Below, piece by piece: positions 52,438 through 61,595 of a stretch of 64,000 nucleotides of DNA. The stretch lies in NCBI RefSeq assembly GCF_010731675.1, contig NZ_AP022584.1, forward strand, positions 3,100,001 to 3,164,000. The letters run 5' to 3'. The notes beneath the pieces were generated by a model that saw only the letters and a list, made by a program, of their open reading frames with translations, searched no databases and was not told the DNA's origin. The translations under genes were made by a program, and so were the position numbers. The stretch's first letter is position 1, and every line of letters begins with the position of its first letter. The DNA is from Mycobacterium marseillense (GTDB taxonomy: Bacteria > Actinomycetota > Actinomycetes > Mycobacteriales > Mycobacteriaceae).

Positions 52438-53124
52438 TCACGTCGACAGCTGAGTACGGATCAGCGGTGCGATCTTGTCCGCCATGTACTGGTGCCCCGC
52501 GTCGTTCGGGTGCACGCCGTCGGCGCCGATCAGGTCGGGCCTGCCGACGAACCACTGCTCGGCGATCGGGTCGATGAACGTTGCCCCGGCGGCCCCGGCC
52601 GCGCCACCGAGGATGTCGCGAATCAGGAACATCGATGGCGGGACGTCGGCGGTCGGCCACGGCGGGCCGATCACCAGCAAGCGGGCGGCGGGTGCGAGTC
52701 GGCGCGCCAGATCCAAAGCGGCGTGCGTCTTTTCGGTCAACAGCAGGGGGTCGACGCCCTGGTCGTTGCGGGAGCCGAAGAACACCACCAGAGCGTCGTC
52801 GGGATGGACCGCCCTGGCGGTCAGGTCCTCGAAGATGCTGCCATGGTCGCCGGGTGTGCCATAACCGGCGCGGCCCTCGGCGGCCACATCGGCCGAAACG
52901 CGCGAGCCCCGCGCGCCGAGCGCCTGCCACGCACGCGTAGGCCATGACCGCGGGCCCAGGCCGCCCTCATCGGTGCCGGTGGTGTACGAATCCCCGATGA
53001 CCGCCAGGTGATTCAGCCGGAAGTCCAGCGTCAGCGTCTCGTAAGTGCGGACCTGCGCCGGGTATGCGACGCCCACGCCCCCCAAAAAACTCAACCCAAT
53101 GAGAAAGGTGGCCAGACGACTCAC
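52438..53124 (-). CDS. Secreted/anchored SGNH hydrolase (Rv0518 homologue)
   Basis: A 228-aa GDSL-type esterase. The N-terminal helix LATFLIGLSFLGGVGVAYPA is a signal peptide or anchor. Block I is LAVIGDSYTTGTD, block II AEGRAGYG, block III VVFFGSRNDQ, and block V GADGVHPNDAGHQYMA with the Asp-x-x-His pair. GTG 53124 is preferred: GGAGG sits 5 nt upstream, and the length then matches Rv0518; upstream ATGs (53148, 53205) lack a ribosome-binding site. It probably removes acyl groups from a surface molecule and pairs with the flanking acyltransferases. Confidence 0.9.
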   Translation of the reverse strand: MSRLATFLIGLSFLGGVGVAYPAQVRTYETLTLDFRLNHLAVIGDSYTTGTDEGGLGPRSWPTRAWQALGARGSRVSADVAAEGRAGYGTPGDHGSIFEDLTARAVHPDDALVVFFGSRNDQGVDPLLLTEKTHAALDLARRLAPAARLLVIGPPWPTADVPPSMFLIRDILGGAAGAAGATFIDPIAEQWFVGRPDLIGADGVHPNDAGHQYMADKIAPLIRTQLST

Positions 53125-53214
53125 TCTTACCTCCACTGTCAACGGCATGGTCGGATGCCGCCGTGTCCACATCGAATACTGCCCGCGAATCGCGGCCGGG
53201 CGCAAAAGCAGCCA

Positions 53215-54453
53215 TCACACCGCGCGAACCGAAATCGCTTCCAGCGGACGGTCGATCGGATGCGGCTTGCCGTTCGTTGACTCGCCGGGGTCACTTCTCG
53301 CGGTCACGGCCCTGACATCGACCATCTTGCGCATCCAGCGGCGAGCGGGCTCTTCGACGGCGTGATACAACGCGATCGAAAGGAGCACGGCAATCGCGAG
53401 CAGGCCGATGACGTTCCATTTCCACGGGTTGTCCTGCGTTGCGAGCTCGAATTGTTCCACGGCCCAGCCCCACGACGTGTGCACCAATTCGTGAACCATG
53501 TACAGGCAGAACGAGATCTGACCGCCGTACACCATCACGCGGGTGGACAACGCCCTCGGCAGGCTCCCCAGGCCGACGGCCAGCGAGATCACCAGCGGAA
53601 CGAACAGCACGTCGACCACGCCGCCGCTGTCGTTTTCCACCACTCCGGATATCGGGTGTGCCCCAAACCAATACAGGACGCCCACCATGGCGGCCAGGAG
53701 AAGCAGCGAGACCCACCCGGCGACACGGCGGCCACGGTCGGTCAGCCGCAATCTGCGCACCGCGGCGCAGGCCAGCGCGCCGGCGGTGAACTGGGTGACG
53801 ATCCGCGGCAGCCAGCTCCACGGCGTGTAGAAGTGGCCGCTGGCCAGCAGCATCACCACCGGCGGCAACGACGCCGCGAAGGCCAGCACCATCAGGCTGC
53901 GCGCCCGCGTCGCCTGCTTCATCCGCAACAAGACCAGCACCAGCAGGGCGAAGAGCACGTACGCCAGCCATTCGGCGCTGATCGACCAGGCCGGCCCGTC
54001 CCAGCTCGAGTCGTCGAAGAACGGCACAAACCACAACTGCACCAATAGGATCTGGCGCACGTAGCTGATCGCGGTGAGCGAGGCGGCGTCCGGCGACGGC
54101 ACGTGACCGACATGCAGCGTAAAGATCACCCACAGGGCGGCGAGGTGCAACGTGACCAGATACACCGGCCATACCCGGGCCAGGCGCAGCCACAGGAAGT
54201 GCAGCGTGGCGCGGGTCGACCAGGACCGGCCCATCCGGTCGAGATAGTTGTACGTCAGCACGAACCCGCTGAGGATGAAGAAGAGGTCGACGCCCTGGGC
54301 GCCGCAGTTGAGCACGGGGGCCAGCGCGTCGTGGAAATCGGGCGAGGCGTCCCCGAGCATCGGCCGGAAGTGAAACAGCACCACCCACAGCGCGGCGACG
54401 ATACGGAGTCCCGTCAGGGCCTTGATTTCGCCCCGGATCTCTCCGCCCCGCAC
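53215..54453 (-). CDS. Acyltransferase-3 membrane protein (Rv0517 homologue)
   Basis: A 412-aa membrane acyltransferase with about ten helices and no SGNH domain. The conserved start is LTGLRIVAALWVVLFHFRP (R and H in the first helix), and GVDLFFILSGFVLTYNYL and GPAWSISAEWLAYVLF follow. A hydrophilic C-terminal tail of about 40 residues is cytosolic. GTG 54453 starts the protein. It lies 90 bp upstream of the SGNH hydrolase on the same strand, so the integral transferase and a separate hydrolase may together do the job of the fused protein nearby. Confidence 0.9.
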   Translation of the reverse strand: MRGGEIRGEIKALTGLRIVAALWVVLFHFRPMLGDASPDFHDALAPVLNCGAQGVDLFFILSGFVLTYNYLDRMGRSWSTRATLHFLWLRLARVWPVYLVTLHLAALWVIFTLHVGHVPSPDAASLTAISYVRQILLVQLWFVPFFDDSSWDGPAWSISAEWLAYVLFALLVLVLLRMKQATRARSLMVLAFAASLPPVVMLLASGHFYTPWSWLPRIVTQFTAGALACAAVRRLRLTDRGRRVAGWVSLLLLAAMVGVLYWFGAHPISGVVENDSGGVVDVLFVPLVISLAVGLGSLPRALSTRVMVYGGQISFCLYMVHELVHTSWGWAVEQFELATQDNPWKWNVIGLLAIAVLLSIALYHAVEEPARRWMRKMVDVRAVTARSDPGESTNGKPHPIDRPLEAISVRAV

Positions 54454-54806
54454 GTTGCTCTTCCCGTCTGAATCCTGCCGTTGCGTTCACCTGCTAGCGG
54501 CTGAGCGGACGATCTCGCCATTTCGCAAGCCCCCCGACTAGCAACCGGCAGCCATGGCAGCCTAGCAGCGCAATCGCCGACATGCGTGGACGGTTGTGGT
54601 GTGGCACACGGCCTTCAGTGCCGCCCGGGCCGCTCGACGCCGATTATGGAGGTTTGCTCCATGGGGAGCCGCATTTGCTTCTTAGCAAAGAGTTAAACGC
54701 GGCTACCGGTCTCCTTAGGCTTGCGGCCTAGCGTTTAAGGCAGCTTTGGTGAGCGGGGAGGCGCCCCCAAGGCCAGCGCGAGCGGCACGGAGAGTGAGGG
54801 GTCCTC
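54454..54806. other. 353-bp intergenic region with three small hairpins before the STAS gene
   Basis: Three inverted repeats follow one another in an AT-richer patch: ATGGAG-GTTTG-CTCCAT (54646-54662), TTTGCT-TCTT-AGCAAA (54674-54689) and TAGGC-TTGCG-GCCTA (54716-54730). A GTTT (54733-54736) with GGGGAG 18 bp on is a poor SigF-like arrangement, which I note because the M. tuberculosis gene is osmotically induced. AGGGG lies 4 nt ahead of ATG 54807. No gene is seen. Confidence 0.5.
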
Positions 54807-55247
54807 ATGACGATCGCAGGCACCGAGAGTCGCCACGACAACTGCGTCTTTGAGTGCGATGGCGCTCAGGTGCGCGCGCACTATCGCCACTTGGCGACGG
54901 TGGTGCACATTCGCGGCGAAATCGACGACGCCAATGTCGACCGCGTCAGTCACCACATTCGGCGGTTCACGCTCGGGGAAAACCCCGTGGTGCTCGACAT
55001 CGCCGATGTCAGCCAATTTGCTGAGGCCGGGATTTCGCTGTTGTACGCGTTCGACGCCGATTGTCGCGCCGCCGGAGTGGATTGGACACTGGTGGCCAGC
55101 TCGGCGGTCACCGAGGCGCTCGAGGACACCGGCCATGACGCCAGCTTCCCGCTGATGCGCTCGGTTCAGGAGGTGCTGCGCGACCGCGCCGACGCCATCA
55201 GGATCCGCCGCCGGATGGCGTTGCCGCTGGTCAGGAAGACGTCGTAG
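54807..55247 (+). CDS. STAS anti-anti-sigma factor-like protein, OprA/Rv0516c type
   Basis: A 146-aa single STAS domain: LATVVHIRGEIDDANVDRVSHHIRRF, NPVVLDIADVSQFAEAGISLL and DADCRAAGVDWTLVASSAV. The usual DSSG phospho-serine site is replaced by AEAG, so the classical SpoIIAA switch cannot work. Thr2 is present (MTIAGT); in M. tuberculosis Rv0516c this is the residue phosphorylated by PknD in the osmosensing pathway. It therefore probably acts as an osmotic-stress relay to anti-sigma factors. Its 3' end overlaps the convergent membrane gene by 17 bp. Confidence 0.88.
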   Translation: MTIAGTESRHDNCVFECDGAQVRAHYRHLATVVHIRGEIDDANVDRVSHHIRRFTLGENPVVLDIADVSQFAEAGISLLYAFDADCRAAGVDWTLVASSAVTEALEDTGHDASFPLMRSVQEVLRDRADAIRIRRRMALPLVRKTS

Positions 55248-55494
55248 CGCCGGAACGGGCACGCCGCAGCCTGGCTGCGCCGACGACCGCCAGCACGCCG
55301 GCGCTCGTCAGCAGCACCAGTGTCAGCAGCAACAGCTGCGGGTCATAGACCACCGACGTGGTGAAGGGCTGCCCCTCCGCGATGGGCGCCACGGACACCG
55401 TGTGATGCGAGCGCATCCAGCTGATGCCCGAGCCCGCCAACGCGGCAACCGCCACGACGAGCTCGACCACCGCCCGGTAGCTGGCGGTCATCAC
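55231..55494 (-). CDS. Small two-helix membrane protein (Rv0514 homologue)
   Basis: An 87-aa protein with helices at residues about 7-26 (VVELVVAVAALAGSGISW) and about 51-74 (PQLLLLTLVLLTSAGVLAVVGA), a short extracytoplasmic loop between, and a basic tail. GTG 55494 overlaps the DUF3093 stop (GTGA, 55491-55494); ATG 55491 is an alternative one codon in. The 3' end runs 17 bp into the STAS gene on the other strand. Function unknown. Confidence 0.8.
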   Translation of the reverse strand: MMTASYRAVVELVVAVAALAGSGISWMRSHHTVSVAPIAEGQPFTTSVVYDPQLLLLTLVLLTSAGVLAVVGAARLRRARSGATTSS

Positions 55495-56051
55495 GCGGAC
55501 CCGGCTTGATTACCTGGGGTGTCGTCCCAATCCGCGTCGATGACATCGGTGGCGGTGGGCTCCACCCGCTCTTGGACCAGTGGGGTCAGGGCCGCCCGCA
55601 GCTGGCGATGACGCCGCGCCCACGCTTGCGCGGTGCGGCCATTGGTCAGCTTGAGGCCGATCCCGATCCGCCCGCGTGGCACGCCGACCAGTTCGCCGAG
55701 CGCCCGCGCCGACTGCCAACGCGCCAGCTCCTTGCCGGAGGCTTCATGGTTCTCGGGTTCGGGATACACCCTGATGATTTCGCGCACCAAGATCGTCTCG
55801 GTGCCTTGGCGCAGGGCGTCTTCGGTGAGCTCGACCGAGACGTGGATCCGCGCCGCCTTCACCTGCAACCCCACGAACGCCGACACCAGCACCAAGAAGA
55901 TCGCGGGCACCACGAGCGACACCTTGGCGCCGCTCCAGATTTCGACGAGGACCATCGCCGCCGCCGAGGCCGGGCCGGACGCCACCCACCACCAGCTGGC
56001 GCCGGGTTCGTAGAACAACGGCTTCGGTTGGGTATCGCTTCTGGTCGTCAT
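55491..56051 (-). CDS. DUF3093 membrane protein (Rv0513 homologue)
   Basis: A 186-aa protein. FYEPGASWWWVASGPASAAAM is the DUF3093 hallmark. Two membrane helices (residues about 22-43 and 47-67) precede a soluble domain with RIHVSVELTEDALRQGTETI and VREIIRVYPEPENHEASG. An acidic tail ends the protein. ATG 56051 gives MTTRSDTQ; ATG 56063, right after the hemB stop (TGAGATG), is also possible and would favour coupled translation. It follows hemB directly in the haem operon. Function unknown. Confidence 0.83.
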   Translation of the reverse strand: MTTRSDTQPKPLFYEPGASWWWVASGPASAAAMVLVEIWSGAKVSLVVPAIFLVLVSAFVGLQVKAARIHVSVELTEDALRQGTETILVREIIRVYPEPENHEASGKELARWQSARALGELVGVPRGRIGIGLKLTNGRTAQAWARRHRQLRAALTPLVQERVEPTATDVIDADWDDTPGNQAGSA

Positions 56052-56064
56052 CGCAAGCCCCATC

Positions 56065-57054
56065 TCACGAAAGCCACCCTGCCGCATCCGCGGCCCAATA
56101 GGTGAGAACGATATCGGCTCCGGCCCGGCGGATGCTCGTCAACGATTCCAGAGCCGCGGCACGCTCATCGATCCAATTGTTCGCGGCCGCAGCGCAAATC
56201 ATCGCGTACTCCCCCGACACCTGGTAGGCGGCCACTGGCACCGGCGAAATCGAGGCCGCCGCAGACACCACGTCCAGATAACCCAATGCCGGCTTCACCA
56301 TCACGATATCGGCGCCCTCGTCCAGGTCGAGCTGGATTTCGCGGAGCGCCTCGCGGGAATTGCCCGTCTCCTGCTGATAGGTGCGCCGGTCTCCGGACAG
56401 GCTGGAACTGACAGCGTCGCGGAACGGGCCGTAGAACGCCGACGCGAACTTGGCGGCGTAGGCGAGGATCGCCACGTCGGTATGGCCGGCCGCGTCCAAT
56501 CCGTCGCGAATCGCGCCCACCTGGCCGTCCATCATCCCACTCGGTCCCACCACGTGAGCGCCCGATTCGGCTTGCGCCACAGCGAGTTTGACGTAGCGGG
56601 CCAGGGTTGCGTCGTTATCGACCCGGCCGCGGTCGTCGAGGACGCCGCAGTGGCCGTGGTCGGTGAACTCGTCCAGACAGGTGTCGGCCATCAGCACCGT
56701 GGCCTCGCCGAGGTCCTTGGCCAGGTCGCGCAGGGCGACGTTGAGGATGCCGTCGGGGTCGGTGCCGGCCGACCCCACCGCGTCCTTGTCCTCCTCGCGC
56801 GGCACTCCGAACAGCATCAGCCCGCCCACCCCGGCGGCGACGGCGCTGGCGGCGGCGCTGCGCAACGAGTCGCGGGTGTGTTGCACCACCCCCGGCATCG
56901 AGGCGATCGGCCGGGGTTGGTCGATGCCGTCGGCGACGAACATCGGCAGCACCAAATGCCTTGGCTCCAGGGACGTTTGCGCGACCAAGCGGCGCAACGC
57001 CGGGGTTGAGCGGAGCCGACGCGGACGGTGCCGCGGGTAGGCGCTACCGCTCAT
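56065..57054 (-). CDS. hemB: Porphobilinogen synthase (delta-aminolevulinate dehydratase) HemB
   Basis: A 329-aa TIM-barrel enzyme that joins two 5-aminolevulinates. The metal-site region MADTCLDEFTDHGHCGVLDD carries cysteine and histidine ligands. The two active-site lysines are in LAYAAKFASAFYGPFRDA and DIVMVKPALGYLDVV, and SGEYAMICAAA follows. ATG 57054 is in the normal position (MSGSAYPRHRPRRLRS, the start of the family). It is the last haem gene of the run hemA-hemC-hemD-hemB on the minus strand. Confidence 0.96.
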   Translation of the reverse strand: MSGSAYPRHRPRRLRSTPALRRLVAQTSLEPRHLVLPMFVADGIDQPRPIASMPGVVQHTRDSLRSAAASAVAAGVGGLMLFGVPREEDKDAVGSAGTDPDGILNVALRDLAKDLGEATVLMADTCLDEFTDHGHCGVLDDRGRVDNDATLARYVKLAVAQAESGAHVVGPSGMMDGQVGAIRDGLDAAGHTDVAILAYAAKFASAFYGPFRDAVSSSLSGDRRTYQQETGNSREALREIQLDLDEGADIVMVKPALGYLDVVSAAASISPVPVAAYQVSGEYAMICAAAANNWIDERAAALESLTSIRRAGADIVLTYWAADAAGWLS

Positions 57055-57139
57055 CGCGCGTCGCCGCGAGCGCGCGCAGAATGCCGGCGCCGACGGCGTG
57101 TCGGCGTACAAACACGGACGCTCGGCCGTCCGGCGACCA

Positions 57140-58795
57140 CTAGCGCCTGCGGCTCTTTTTGCGCGGCGGTGGCAGCGCGCCCTCGGCGCGCAACCGCGCG
57201 GCGTGTTCGGCCAGAGCGTCGACCAGCGGACCAACCGCGGCGGTCTCCGGCTGGACATCCACCCGCAGCCCGAACTCGGCGGCGGTCTCGGCGGTCTTGG
57301 GACCGATGCAGGCGATGATCGTCCGCGCGTGCGGCTTGCCGGCGATACCGACCAGGTTGCGCACCGTGGAGCTAGAGGTGAAACACACCGCGTCGAAACC
57401 GCCGGTCTTGATCATTTCCCGCGTCTCCGCCGGCGGCGGTGCGGCCCGCACCGTCCGGTAGGCGGTGACATCCTCGATCTCCCAACCGCGTTCGCGCAGA
57501 CCCTCGGCCAGCGTCTCGGTGGCGATGTCGGCGCGCGGCAGCAACACCCGGTTGACCGGATCGAAAACGCTGTCGTACGGCGGGAAGTCGTCAAGCAGAC
57601 CCAGCGAGGACTGCTCACCGGCCGGCACCAGCTCGGGGCTGATCCCGAACGCCCGGACCCGGTCGGCGGTGGACTCCCCGACGCAGGCGATCTTCACGCC
57701 GGAGAACGCGCGCGCGTCCAGACCGAACTCGCCGAACTTCTCCCACACCGCGCGCACCGCGTTGGTGGAGGTGAACACCACCCACTGGAACCGGCCGTCG
57801 ACCAATCCCTTGACGGCCCGCTCCATTTGCGCGGGGCTGCGCGGCGGCTCGACGGCGATGGTCGGGACCTCGATCGGCAGCGCGCCGTAGGACGTCAGCC
57901 GCTCGCTCATCTCGCCGGCCTGGTCCTTGGTGCGGGGCACCAGCACGGTCCAGCCATACAGGGCGCGGCTCTCCCACCAGTTCAGCTTCGCCCGGCTCGA
58001 CACCGTCTTGCCGATGGTCACCACCAGCGGACCGGTCAGGGGCCCCGCCGGGTCGGTGCCGCCCAGGACGGCCGAGTCGGTCAGGCCATGCAGCGTCGTC
58101 TCGATGGACCGCTGCTGGCAGGTGGTGCCCTGCGCGGTCACGACGCACGGCGTGTTCTCGGAGAGCTCATGTTCGATCAGGGTGCGCGCCGCGTCGGCCA
58201 GATGCGACGACGTGGCCTGCAGAATCAGCGGTCCGGGCGCGGCGGCCAGCGCCTCCCAGTCCACATCGCCCCGCACGTCGGCCACGGTGTGCGAGGAGCC
58301 CAGCGGCAGGCCCGCATACGTCGGGACGGCGTTGGTGGGCGCCAGCCCTGGCACGATCTCGATGTGCAGGTGGCTGCGCGCGATCGCGTTGACCTCGGTG
58401 ATGACGGCGTCCACCGTCAACGGGTCGCCAGCCACCAGGCGCACCACGTCGACGCCCGTCCGCGCCTCGTGGGTGAGTGTCTTGGCCACCTCGGCGGGGT
58501 CGCCCAGCGCGGGGCGGATGTCGGGGCCACCGGAGATCACCGCCGGCTGCGTCTGGCCTTGGTCGGCGCCGTCGCCGCTGGCGGCGGCCGGGTCGGCCGG
58601 GGCCGGGCCGGATACCGGCGGCAGGTCTTTGCCGATCAGCGCCAGCACCGGCTCGGGCACGTCAGGGTCGGTGAACACCAGAGCGGCGTTCGTCAGCACC
58701 GTCGCGGCCCGGGTCGTCAACAGTCCCGGGTCGCCGGGGCCGGAGCCCACGTACGTGATGCGGCCGGGTGTCGGCTTACGCCCTCGCGTCGTCAT
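57140..58795 (-). CDS. hemD: Bifunctional SUMT-like/uroporphyrinogen-III synthase HemD (CysG-type fusion)
   Basis: A 551-aa two-domain protein. Residues about 14-260 resemble a uroporphyrinogen-III C-methyltransferase (RITYVGSGPGDPGLLTTRAA, VVRLVAGDPLTVDAV, PLVVTIGKTV). Residues about 275-530 are the uroporphyrinogen-III synthase (VLVPRTKDQAGEMSERL, FTSTNAVRAVWEKFGEFG, VCFTSSSTVRNLVG). ATG 58795 has GGGAG 5 nt upstream and begins MTTRGRKPTPG as in Rv0511; a GTG at 58807 is less likely. The C-terminus is strongly basic. The fusion could direct uroporphyrinogen III to both haem and sirohaem or cobalamin. Confidence 0.93.
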   Translation of the reverse strand: MTTRGRKPTPGRITYVGSGPGDPGLLTTRAATVLTNAALVFTDPDVPEPVLALIGKDLPPVSGPAPADPAAASGDGADQGQTQPAVISGGPDIRPALGDPAEVAKTLTHEARTGVDVVRLVAGDPLTVDAVITEVNAIARSHLHIEIVPGLAPTNAVPTYAGLPLGSSHTVADVRGDVDWEALAAAPGPLILQATSSHLADAARTLIEHELSENTPCVVTAQGTTCQQRSIETTLHGLTDSAVLGGTDPAGPLTGPLVVTIGKTVSSRAKLNWWESRALYGWTVLVPRTKDQAGEMSERLTSYGALPIEVPTIAVEPPRSPAQMERAVKGLVDGRFQWVVFTSTNAVRAVWEKFGEFGLDARAFSGVKIACVGESTADRVRAFGISPELVPAGEQSSLGLLDDFPPYDSVFDPVNRVLLPRADIATETLAEGLRERGWEIEDVTAYRTVRAAPPPAETREMIKTGGFDAVCFTSSSTVRNLVGIAGKPHARTIIACIGPKTAETAAEFGLRVDVQPETAAVGPLVDALAEHAARLRAEGALPPPRKKSRRR

Positions 58796-58818
58796 TGTCG
58801 CTCCCACGTAACTCGCAC

Positions 58819-59766
58819 TTAATTTCCTCGCGTCGGGTCTTGCCGCGCTCCGCGCATCAGCTCTCGGGCGCCAAGCTCGAACAGCTCCGCGGCGACCGAA
58901 AGCCCAAGCTCTCGTGCCCGACCGGGAGTGCCGATGCCGGACGCGCGGATCACGTCGGACCCGTCCAGTGCCGCCACGCAGCCGCGCAGCGACAGCTCTT
59001 CGAAGATCCGGCCTTCCTCATCGATGGACTCGACCACTTCAGCGATCGCGCCCACCGGTGCGGAGCAGCCGGCCTCCAGTTCGGCCAACAGAGTTCGCTC
59101 CGCAGTGACCGACGCACGCGTGTCGGCGTCGTCCAGCTCCGCCAGCACTGCCGCCAACCGGGTGTCACCGGCACGGCATTCGACGGCGAGCGCGCCCTGA
59201 GCCGGTGCTGGCAACATCTGCACCGGCTCTAGCGTCTCGGTGACGTCATCGAGGCGACCGAGTCGGGCCAGACCCGCCCGGGCCACCACGATCGCGTCAA
59301 GATCACCACTGCTAACCCTGTTCAACCTGGTATCTAGGTTGCCTCGTAGGGGGCGGATTTCCAAACCGAGACCCAATGCTCTAAGCTGCGCGGCCCGCCG
59401 CGGCGAGGAGGTACCCACCAGCGAACCCGGCGGCAACTCCCCCAGCACCAGCCCGTCCCGCGCTACCACCGCGTCACGGGGGTCGTTGCGCACGGGGATG
59501 GCGGCCACAGCAAACCTGGGATCGTCGGCCGTCGGCAGGTCCTTATGGGAGTGCACCGCGGCGTCCACGCGGCCCTCTTCCATGGCCTCACGCAGCGCGG
59601 TGGTGAAGACCCCCACCCCAAGGGATTCGATGGGTCCCGACGACCGGTCCCCGGCGGTGGTGATGGTCACCAGCTCCGCCGGGTGACCCAGCGCGATGAG
59701 GGCGTCTCTGACGACCCCGGCCTGGGTGGTGGCCAGCAGGCTGCCCCGGGTGCCTATCCGGATCAC
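58819..59766 (-). CDS. hemC: Hydroxymethylbilane synthase (porphobilinogen deaminase) HemC
   Basis: A 315-aa enzyme that polymerises four porphobilinogens. [16 protein letters not shown] is the start signature, VHSHKDLPT the Asp/Lys active-site region, [14 protein letters not shown] the cofactor-binding arginines, and the dipyrromethane cofactor cysteine is in [11 protein letters not shown] (near residue 234). GTG 59766 matches the family start; TTG 59775 would add three residues. It lies between hemA (13 bp) and hemD (23 bp), in one operon. Confidence 0.95.
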   Translation of the reverse strand: MIRIGTRGSLLATTQAGVVRDALIALGHPAELVTITTAGDRSSGPIESLGVGVFTTALREAMEEGRVDAAVHSHKDLPTADDPRFAVAAIPVRNDPRDAVVARDGLVLGELPPGSLVGTSSPRRAAQLRALGLGLEIRPLRGNLDTRLNRVSSGDLDAIVVARAGLARLGRLDDVTETLEPVQMLPAPAQGALAVECRAGDTRLAAVLAELDDADTRASVTAERTLLAELEAGCSAPVGAIAEVVESIDEEGRIFEELSLRGCVAALDGSDVIRASGIGTPGRARELGLSVAAELFELGARELMRGARQDPTRGN

Positions 59767-59779
59767 GTTCGCCAATCGG

Positions 59780-61150
59780 CTACTCGGCGGGTTGCTGCGG
59801 GGTGCCCGCGTCGAATCCGTTTGCTATGACGGGCAATTCGCCCGCGGCGACGGCGTCGACGGCGGTCTGGTCAAGTTCGAAAAGCTCGCGGAGCGCCTCG
59901 GCGTAGCTGTCGCCTCCAGGGGCGCTGGCGAGCTGCTTGATGCGCACCGTCGGCGCGTGCAGCAGCTTGTCGACCACCCGGCGCACGGTGCGGGCGACCT
60001 CTTCGCGCTGCGCGCTGGCGAGCCCGGGGAGCCGGTTGTCCAGGCGCAGCAGCTCGGCTTCGACCACATCGGCGGCGCGCTGACGCAGCGCCGTCACCGT
60101 CGGCGTGACCTCGGCCATCCGCTGGCCGGCCAGGTAGGCAGCAACTTCGGTGGCCACGATGGTGCGGGCGGCGTCGACGTCGCCGGCCGCGGCGTGCGCG
60201 GAGGGCTCATGCTGCACCCGGTCCACGTCGACGACCCACACACCGGGCAGCCCGGCCACCGCCGGGTCGACGTCGCGCGGCATACCCAGGTCGCAGATCA
60301 CCAGCGGCTCGGTCGCCTCGTCCCGGTTGGCGGCGGCGAGCCCGTGGTGCACGTCGGCCAGGGAGATCACCGGGGTCACCGCCCCGGTGCAACTGATGAC
60401 GACGTCGGCGTCCGTCAGGACGTCGGTCAGCTGCTCCAGCGGCAGCGCGTCGGCCCGCACGCCGGTGTCGCGGATCTTGCGGACCAGGCGCTGCGCCCGC
60501 GATAGCGACCGGTTGAGCACGTGGACCTCGGCGACGCCGGCGCGCGACAGGTGCGCGGCGGCCAGGGCGCCCATCGCGCCGGCGCCGACCAGCACGGCGG
60601 TCCGGCCTGACAGACCGCCCAGCCGGCGTTCGGCCATGTTCAGGGCGACCGACACCACGGAGGCGCCGGCGGCGTCGATGGCGGTTTCGGAGTGCACCCG
60701 CTTGCCGACGGACAGCGCCCGTTGGGCCAGCTCGTGCAGGACGCGGCCGACGGTGCGGTTGGTCTCGGCGGTGGCGTACGCGCGCCGCACCTGGCCGAGC
60801 ACCTGCTGCTCGCCGATCACCGCCGAGTCCAGGCCGCTGGCCACCGCGAACAGGTGCTCGACGGCGGCCTCGCTGTACCGGACGTAGGCGTATTTGGTGA
60901 TGTCGGTCATCGACATCCCGGAATGTTCCGACAGCACCTGCCCGATCACCGCGAGTCCGCCGTGGAACGCATCCACCACTGCGTAGACCTCGACCCGGTT
61001 GCATGTCGACAGCACCATCGCCTCGGTCACCAGCGGCGACTGCAGCACCCGGTCGACGATCTTGCCTTGATCGGACTCGTCGATGCTGAGTTGTTCCAGG
61101 ACGGAGACCGGCGCACTGCGGTGCGAAACCCCGAAGAGCAAGACGCTCAC
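59780..61150 (-). CDS. hemA: Glutamyl-tRNA reductase HemA
   Basis: A 456-aa enzyme that reduces Glu-tRNA to glutamate-1-semialdehyde, the first step of tetrapyrrole synthesis and substrate for HemL. The catalytic cysteine is Cys50 in [32 protein letters not shown] is the tRNA/substrate region, [17 protein letters not shown] the NADPH site, and the C-terminal helical dimerisation domain follows. GTG 61150 gives [15 protein letters not shown], the family start. It leads the hem operon. Confidence 0.95.
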   Translation of the reverse strand: MSVLLFGVSHRSAPVSVLEQLSIDESDQGKIVDRVLQSPLVTEAMVLSTCNRVEVYAVVDAFHGGLAVIGQVLSEHSGMSMTDITKYAYVRYSEAAVEHLFAVASGLDSAVIGEQQVLGQVRRAYATAETNRTVGRVLHELAQRALSVGKRVHSETAIDAAGASVVSVALNMAERRLGGLSGRTAVLVGAGAMGALAAAHLSRAGVAEVHVLNRSLSRAQRLVRKIRDTGVRADALPLEQLTDVLTDADVVISCTGAVTPVISLADVHHGLAAANRDEATEPLVICDLGMPRDVDPAVAGLPGVWVVDVDRVQHEPSAHAAAGDVDAARTIVATEVAAYLAGQRMAEVTPTVTALRQRAADVVEAELLRLDNRLPGLASAQREEVARTVRRVVDKLLHAPTVRIKQLASAPGGDSYAEALRELFELDQTAVDAVAAGELPVIANGFDAGTPQQPAE

Positions 61151-61208
61151 GGCAGCATCACCTGGCCAGCTCCCTTGCATCCTCCAGTAACTGAACTGCT
61201 GTCCACGG

Positions 61209-61218
61209 TAAACGTTTA
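61209..61218. promoter_or_regulatory. Palindrome TAAACGTTTA in the hemA upstream region
   Basis: A perfect 10-bp palindrome in the only AT-rich patch of the 115-bp gap between the Rv0508-type gene and hemA, 59 bp upstream of the hemA start. It could be an operator or part of the hemA promoter; no regulator can be named. Confidence 0.35.
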
Positions 61219-61265
61219 TCAGCTGGGCTACCAAATAATTGCCCCGCGGCCACCCGGCCGCCTCG

Positions 61266-61535
61266 TCAGCGGGCGAGATCCGCGCGCAGGCGGGGCTCGT
61301 CGAGCTCCCAGTAGCTCTGTTCGCGGCCGTCGAGCAGGACCACCGGCAGCCGGTCGCCGAACTCGGCGCGCAGCGCCGGGTTGCCGTCCGCGGCCGCGGC
61401 GTCGACGTCGGTCGTCGACAGATCGAAGCCCAGTTCACCGGCCAAAACGACGAGCCGGGCGTGGATGCGCTCGCAGATAGTGCAGCCGTCGCGGGTCAAC
61501 AACTCCACCTGCGGCCGGCCGGCGGCTTGGGTCAT
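61266..61535 (-). CDS. Glutaredoxin-like DUF836 protein (Rv0508 homologue)
   Basis: An 89-aa thioredoxin-fold protein. The redox motif is [11 protein letters not shown] (CTIC near residues 18-21), and the cis-Pro segment is [14 protein letters not shown] 61535 is used; GTG 61541 adds two residues. It lies upstream of hemA on the same strand and is divergent from esxF. Its redox partner is unknown; a link to haem synthesis is suggested only by position. Confidence 0.88.
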   Translation of the reverse strand: MTQAAGRPQVELLTRDGCTICERIHARLVVLAGELGFDLSTTDVDAAAADGNPALRAEFGDRLPVVLLDGREQSYWELDEPRLRADLAR

Positions 61536-61559
61536 GGGCACCAGTGTGTCATCAGCGAC

Positions 61560-61588
61560 TTGTGGGGCCGTCTACCAGGAGTTATGTT
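61560..61588 (+). promoter_or_regulatory. Candidate promoter for esxF-esxE-cpnT
   Basis: TTGTGG (61560-61565) and TATGTT (61583-61588) are 17 bp apart. The -10 box ends 7 nt before ATG 61596, so esxF could be leaderless. A competing reading is AGGAG (61577-61581), 2 nt before an in-frame ATG at 61584, which would be an unusually tight ribosome-binding site. Confidence 0.4.
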
Positions 61589-61595
61589 CCGGTTT

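Noticed and set aside
54733..54760. SigF-type promoter before the STAS gene
   Set aside because: GTTT is present, but the -10 is GGGGAG instead of GGGTAT and the 18-bp spacing is long, so it is too weak to call.
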